A stretch of 7,791 bases of DNA from contig JAUVHT010000034.1 of the NCBI GenBank assembly GCA_030593155.1, forward strand, positions 1 through 7,791, in the 5' to 3' direction. Of this stretch, positions 5,822 through 7,791 are shown piece after piece. Under the pieces are notes generated by a model that saw only the letters and a list, made by a program, of their open reading frames with translations, was not told the origin of the DNA and searched no databases. Within the stretch, counting starts at the first letter, position 1. Each line of letters opens with the position of its first letter. The stretch is from Candidatus Bathyarchaeota archaeon. Its GTDB lineage: Archaea; Thermoproteota; Bathyarchaeia; TCS64. The position numbers and the translations under genes were made by a program.

Positions 5822-5848
5822 GGTCAGCATAACTTTTTTTCGGTCAGC
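5822..5848 (+). repeat. Pair of GGTCAGC direct repeats, 20 bases apart
   Basis: Two copies of the 7-base GGTCAGC start 20 bases apart, about two helical turns, and bracket the MTAP promoter element. A dimeric regulator bound here would occlude transcription factor access. A chance match cannot be excluded. Confidence 0.35.
5828..5841 (-). promoter_or_regulatory. Probable promoter of the MTA phosphorylase gene
   Basis: The minus strand reads GAAAAAAAGTTATG, an A-rich BRE-like run followed by a TATA-like element centred about 38 bases before the ATG at 5793. It lies between two direct copies of GGTCAGC (plus strand, 5822-5828 and 5842-5848). Confidence 0.45.
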
Positions 5849-5851
5849 CGA

Positions 5852-5866
5852 AGGAAAACCTTAAGA
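5852..5866 (+). promoter_or_regulatory. BRE/TATA promoter element for the MFS transporter gene
   Basis: AGGAAAA followed by CCTTAAGA looks like an archaeal BRE and TATA box, centred about 34 bases before the ATG at 5897. Transcription would begin near 5889, leaving a leader of under 10 bases. Confidence 0.55.
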
Positions 5867-5896
5867 ACGGTCGCAGCCTCCCTTCTTCGATTTTTG

Positions 5897-7105
5897 ATGG
5901 GTCGGATGACGGAGAACGGCAGATGGGGCATCATAATCCTCACCGCCGTCTCCCTCACATACTTCACAGAGAACTTCCTGAGGTCCGCCCCCTCGGCCCT
6001 CACCCCGGTCCTGATGGAAGAGCTGGGCCTCACCTACGCCACGGCCGGCCTCCTCATCTCCTCCTATTTCTTCGTCTACGCAGTGATGCAGCTCCCCGCG
6101 GGCATCCTCTCGGACCGCCTCGGCCCCAGGAGGACCATCATAGGCTTCACCGTCTTCACCGTCCTCGGAGCCCTCCTGTTCTACATCGCTCAGGGCCTCG
6201 AGCTCCTCCTCGCGGCCCAGCTCCTCATGGGCCTGGGCTCCAGCGTTTTCTACATCAACGCCGTCCAGATCGTCTCCCGCTGGTTCCCCCAGGACCGGCA
6301 GGCCAGCGCCATCGGCATCCTGAGCGCCACCAGCGGCCTGGGCAGCTTCGCCGCCTACATGGGCTTCCCCCTCGCCTCCGCCTACCTTGGGGGCTGGCGG
6401 CCCCTCTACCTCCTCTGCAGCCTCCTCATGGTGGCCAGCTTCGCGGCGAACCTCCTCGTCCTGAGGGACAAGCCCCAGCAGGAGGAGCCGAACCCGAAAT
6501 CAGGATCCCTCTGGGACTCTCTGAAGAGCGTGTTCAAGAAGAGAAAATTCTACCCGATCGTGGCTGGGTACATCCTCATCTGCTGCAACTGGGTCTTCCT
6601 CTCCTGGCTCCCCCAGTTCCTCACCGATGTCAAGGGCTTCGGGTACATCGACGTCGGCCTCGTCTCCAGCGCAGCCACCATCATGGGGATCCCCGGCTGC
6701 ATCCTCATAGGGGTCGTCTCGGACCGCCTCAGGAGGAGGAAGCTGCCTCTGATCGCCTTCTCTGCGGCCGCCGCCGTACTCCTGGCCCTCTTCTTGGCTC
6801 TGCCCGCAGGGATGCCTGCCATCGTTTTCGCTGTCGTGGCGGGTGCCCTCGGCTTCGCCTACTCCCAGTGGGTTCTATTCATTTCCATGGTCCCCGAGGC
6901 CCTTCCCCCGGAGACCGCGGGCATAGCCCTTGGCCTCCTGAACGGTATCGGGACCCTCGGCTTCTCCCTCCTCACCCCCGTATATGGGAGCCTGGTGGAC
7001 ATTACGGGGGGCTACGGGGCCTCCAACGGGATTATTCTGGCGGCGGGCTTCCTCGCCACCCTCGTCCTAGTCCTCTTCGCAGAGGAGACGTATGGGGGCG
7101 CGTAG
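5897..7105 (+). CDS. Major facilitator superfamily transporter
   Basis: This 402-residue protein has about 12 transmembrane helices (near 12-31, 47-67, 80-98, 103-123, 138-160, 169-189, 219-240, 253-275, 283-303, 306-327, 341-363 and 375-395). The MFS loop signature appears in both halves: GILSDRLGPRRT (69-80) and GVVSDRLRRRK (272-282). A charged cytoplasmic linker (about 190-218) joins the halves. The N-terminal part, with RSAPSALTPVLMEELGLT (29-46), resembles the branch that includes anion and organic-anion importers; the substrate cannot be assigned. A TTG at 5894 and an ATG at 5906 (MTENGRWG) are alternative starts. The ATG at 5897 fits the promoter spacing best. It is divergent from mtnP, sharing a 103-base control region, so a link to purine, nucleoside or polyamine traffic is possible but unproven. 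Confidence 0.9.
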   Translation: MGRMTENGRWGIIILTAVSLTYFTENFLRSAPSALTPVLMEELGLTYATAGLLISSYFFVYAVMQLPAGILSDRLGPRRTIIGFTVFTVLGALLFYIAQGLELLLAAQLLMGLGSSVFYINAVQIVSRWFPQDRQASAIGILSATSGLGSFAAYMGFPLASAYLGGWRPLYLLCSLLMVASFAANLLVLRDKPQQEEPNPKSGSLWDSLKSVFKKRKFYPIVAGYILICCNWVFLSWLPQFLTDVKGFGYIDVGLVSSAATIMGIPGCILIGVVSDRLRRRKLPLIAFSAAAAVLLALFLALPAGMPAIVFAVVAGALGFAYSQWVLFISMVPEALPPETAGIALGLLNGIGTLGFSLLTPVYGSLVDITGGYGASNGIILAAGFLATLVLVLFAEETYGGA

Positions 7106-7117
7106 AAGGATACGAGT

Positions 7118-7791
7118 CTACAGAGAAGTTTGGGGACTTGCCTTCTTCCCCGGCAGCTTCCCGAACATCCTGACCAGGGCTCCGATGAGCACCGCGCCGA
7201 GGGCCACCATGCCGAATATGTAGAGCCTGCTGTTCGACTGTAGGGTCTCGATCTGGGCCTCCAGATCCGCGATCTCGGCGTCTTTCGCGATGATGTCCTC
7301 TATCTGGCTTTCGAGCTCCTCGTAGCTTGCCATCAGCTCCTCGAACTGATCGGCATACTCCTCTATGAGGCCTTCAAGGGCGTCGACCTTTCCCTGCATC
7401 GCCGTGACGACGTCGTCCCACCAGGTGGGCTCGTATCCATAATAGACGGCCAGCGCTGAGACGTAGTCCCCATCCTCGATGTGGGAGTTCATAGTCGCAT
7501 AAACAGCCTCGTAATCGCTGAGGTCGATGTCAAGTTCCCTTCCCAGGTCTGCCTCGATGGCAGAGATGGCGTCCTTGGCCGCTTCGATCTCATCGTCTAA
7601 GGCCCGGAAGACGTCGTTGACATATGCGACCTTAGAGTTGCTGATAATGTAGAACTTGAGATGGGCTTCTCCTATTGGGGAGTCACTTAGGAGGTACACA
7701 GTATCTCCTTCTATCTCCATGTACTGCCAGAGATAGACGTTGATGTCTACGTTAAAGGTGACCCATTCGTCGACGTCGACCTCAGTCCCAT
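7118..7791 (-). CDS. Membrane-anchored coiled-coil surface protein, 5' end outside window
   Basis: The frame is open to the right edge, so the N-terminus is missing; 223 residues are visible. The first 60 or so alternate in a beta-strand pattern (for example VTFNVDINVYLWQY). Mixed helices follow, then a strong acidic heptad-rich coiled coil at about residues 130-186, a single transmembrane helix at about 189-210 (YIFGMVALGAVLIGALV) and a short basic tail with KLPGKK. This implies an outward-facing domain on a stalk with a C-terminal membrane anchor. A methionine at 7720 could be read as a start, but the open frame and the strand pattern before it argue for a longer secreted protein. I recognise no family. 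The gene ends 12 bases from the convergent MFS gene. Confidence 0.8.
   Translation of the reverse strand, partial: GTEVDVDEWVTFNVDINVYLWQYMEIEGDTVYLLSDSPIGEAHLKFYIISNSKVAYVNDVFRALDDEIEAAKDAISAIEADLGRELDIDLSDYEAVYATMNSHIEDGDYVSALAVYYGYEPTWWDDVVTAMQGKVDALEGLIEEYADQFEELMASYEELESQIEDIIAKDAEIADLEAQIETLQSNSRLYIFGMVALGAVLIGALVRMFGKLPGKKASPQTSL

Noticed and set aside
4967..5830. Long open frame on the minus strand overlapping mtnP in another frame
   Set aside because: Its translation is Arg/Pro/Gly-rich with no domain pattern, while the overlapping mtnP frame shows a complete enzyme. It is a by-product of high GC content.
5923..7173. 416-codon open frame on the plus strand inside the MFS gene
   Set aside because: The product is a run of His/Pro/Arg-rich sequence typical of an out-of-frame reading of GC-rich DNA. 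The MFS frame has clear helices and motifs.

Overview
The window looks like chromosomal DNA from an archaeon with a GC-rich genome. The signs are an archaeal translation initiation factor aIF2 beta followed by a DUF424 gene, an archaeal/thermophile-type branched-chain polyamine synthase (BpsA), heavy use of AGG for arginine, and TATA boxes about 27-40 bases ahead of start codons with little or no Shine-Dalgarno sequence. BpsA plus a CxC-containing MTA phosphorylase suggest a thermophilic ancestry. A Thermoproteota/Bathyarchaeia-type lineage is my best guess, but this is inference. Coding density is high: no gap exceeds about 105 bases, and there are no RNA genes, insertion sequences or CRISPR arrays that I can see.

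Layout. Minus strand, 1-1562: a DUF424 gene (its 3' end lies outside the window), aIF2 beta (overlapping DUF424 by GTGA), and a two-helix membrane protein with an N-terminal zinc ribbon. Plus strand, 1659-2273: a purine-type phosphoribosyltransferase divergent from the zinc-ribbon gene. Plus strand, 2368-4977: bpsA, a small AdoMet decarboxylase-family gene (speH/speD type), and a PfkB-family sugar/nucleoside kinase. Minus strand, 4996-5793: 5'-methylthioadenosine phosphorylase (MTAP), convergent with the kinase. Plus strand, 5897-7105: a 12-helix MFS transporter divergent from MTAP. Minus strand, 7118-7791: the C-terminal part of a surface protein with a coiled coil and a membrane anchor, running off the right edge.

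How the genes fit together. The centre is a compact polyamine block. The AdoMet decarboxylase homologue would make decarboxylated AdoMet, BpsA would use it as aminopropyl donor to build branched polyamines, each transfer releases 5'-methylthioadenosine (MTA), and MTAP would split MTA to adenine and methylthioribose-1-phosphate. The PfkB kinase between them has no assigned substrate and is a candidate partner in handling the salvaged ribose or nucleoside. The phosphoribosyltransferase may recycle purine bases.

The most unusual observation is in the decarboxylase: the serine that normally becomes the catalytic pyruvoyl group is a threonine (Thr61), and two other processing-region positions also differ from the usual residues (Ser to Thr53, His to Gln45), while the other catalytic residues are kept. 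It may carry a 2-oxobutanoyl group in place of pyruvoyl, process poorly, or have changed function.
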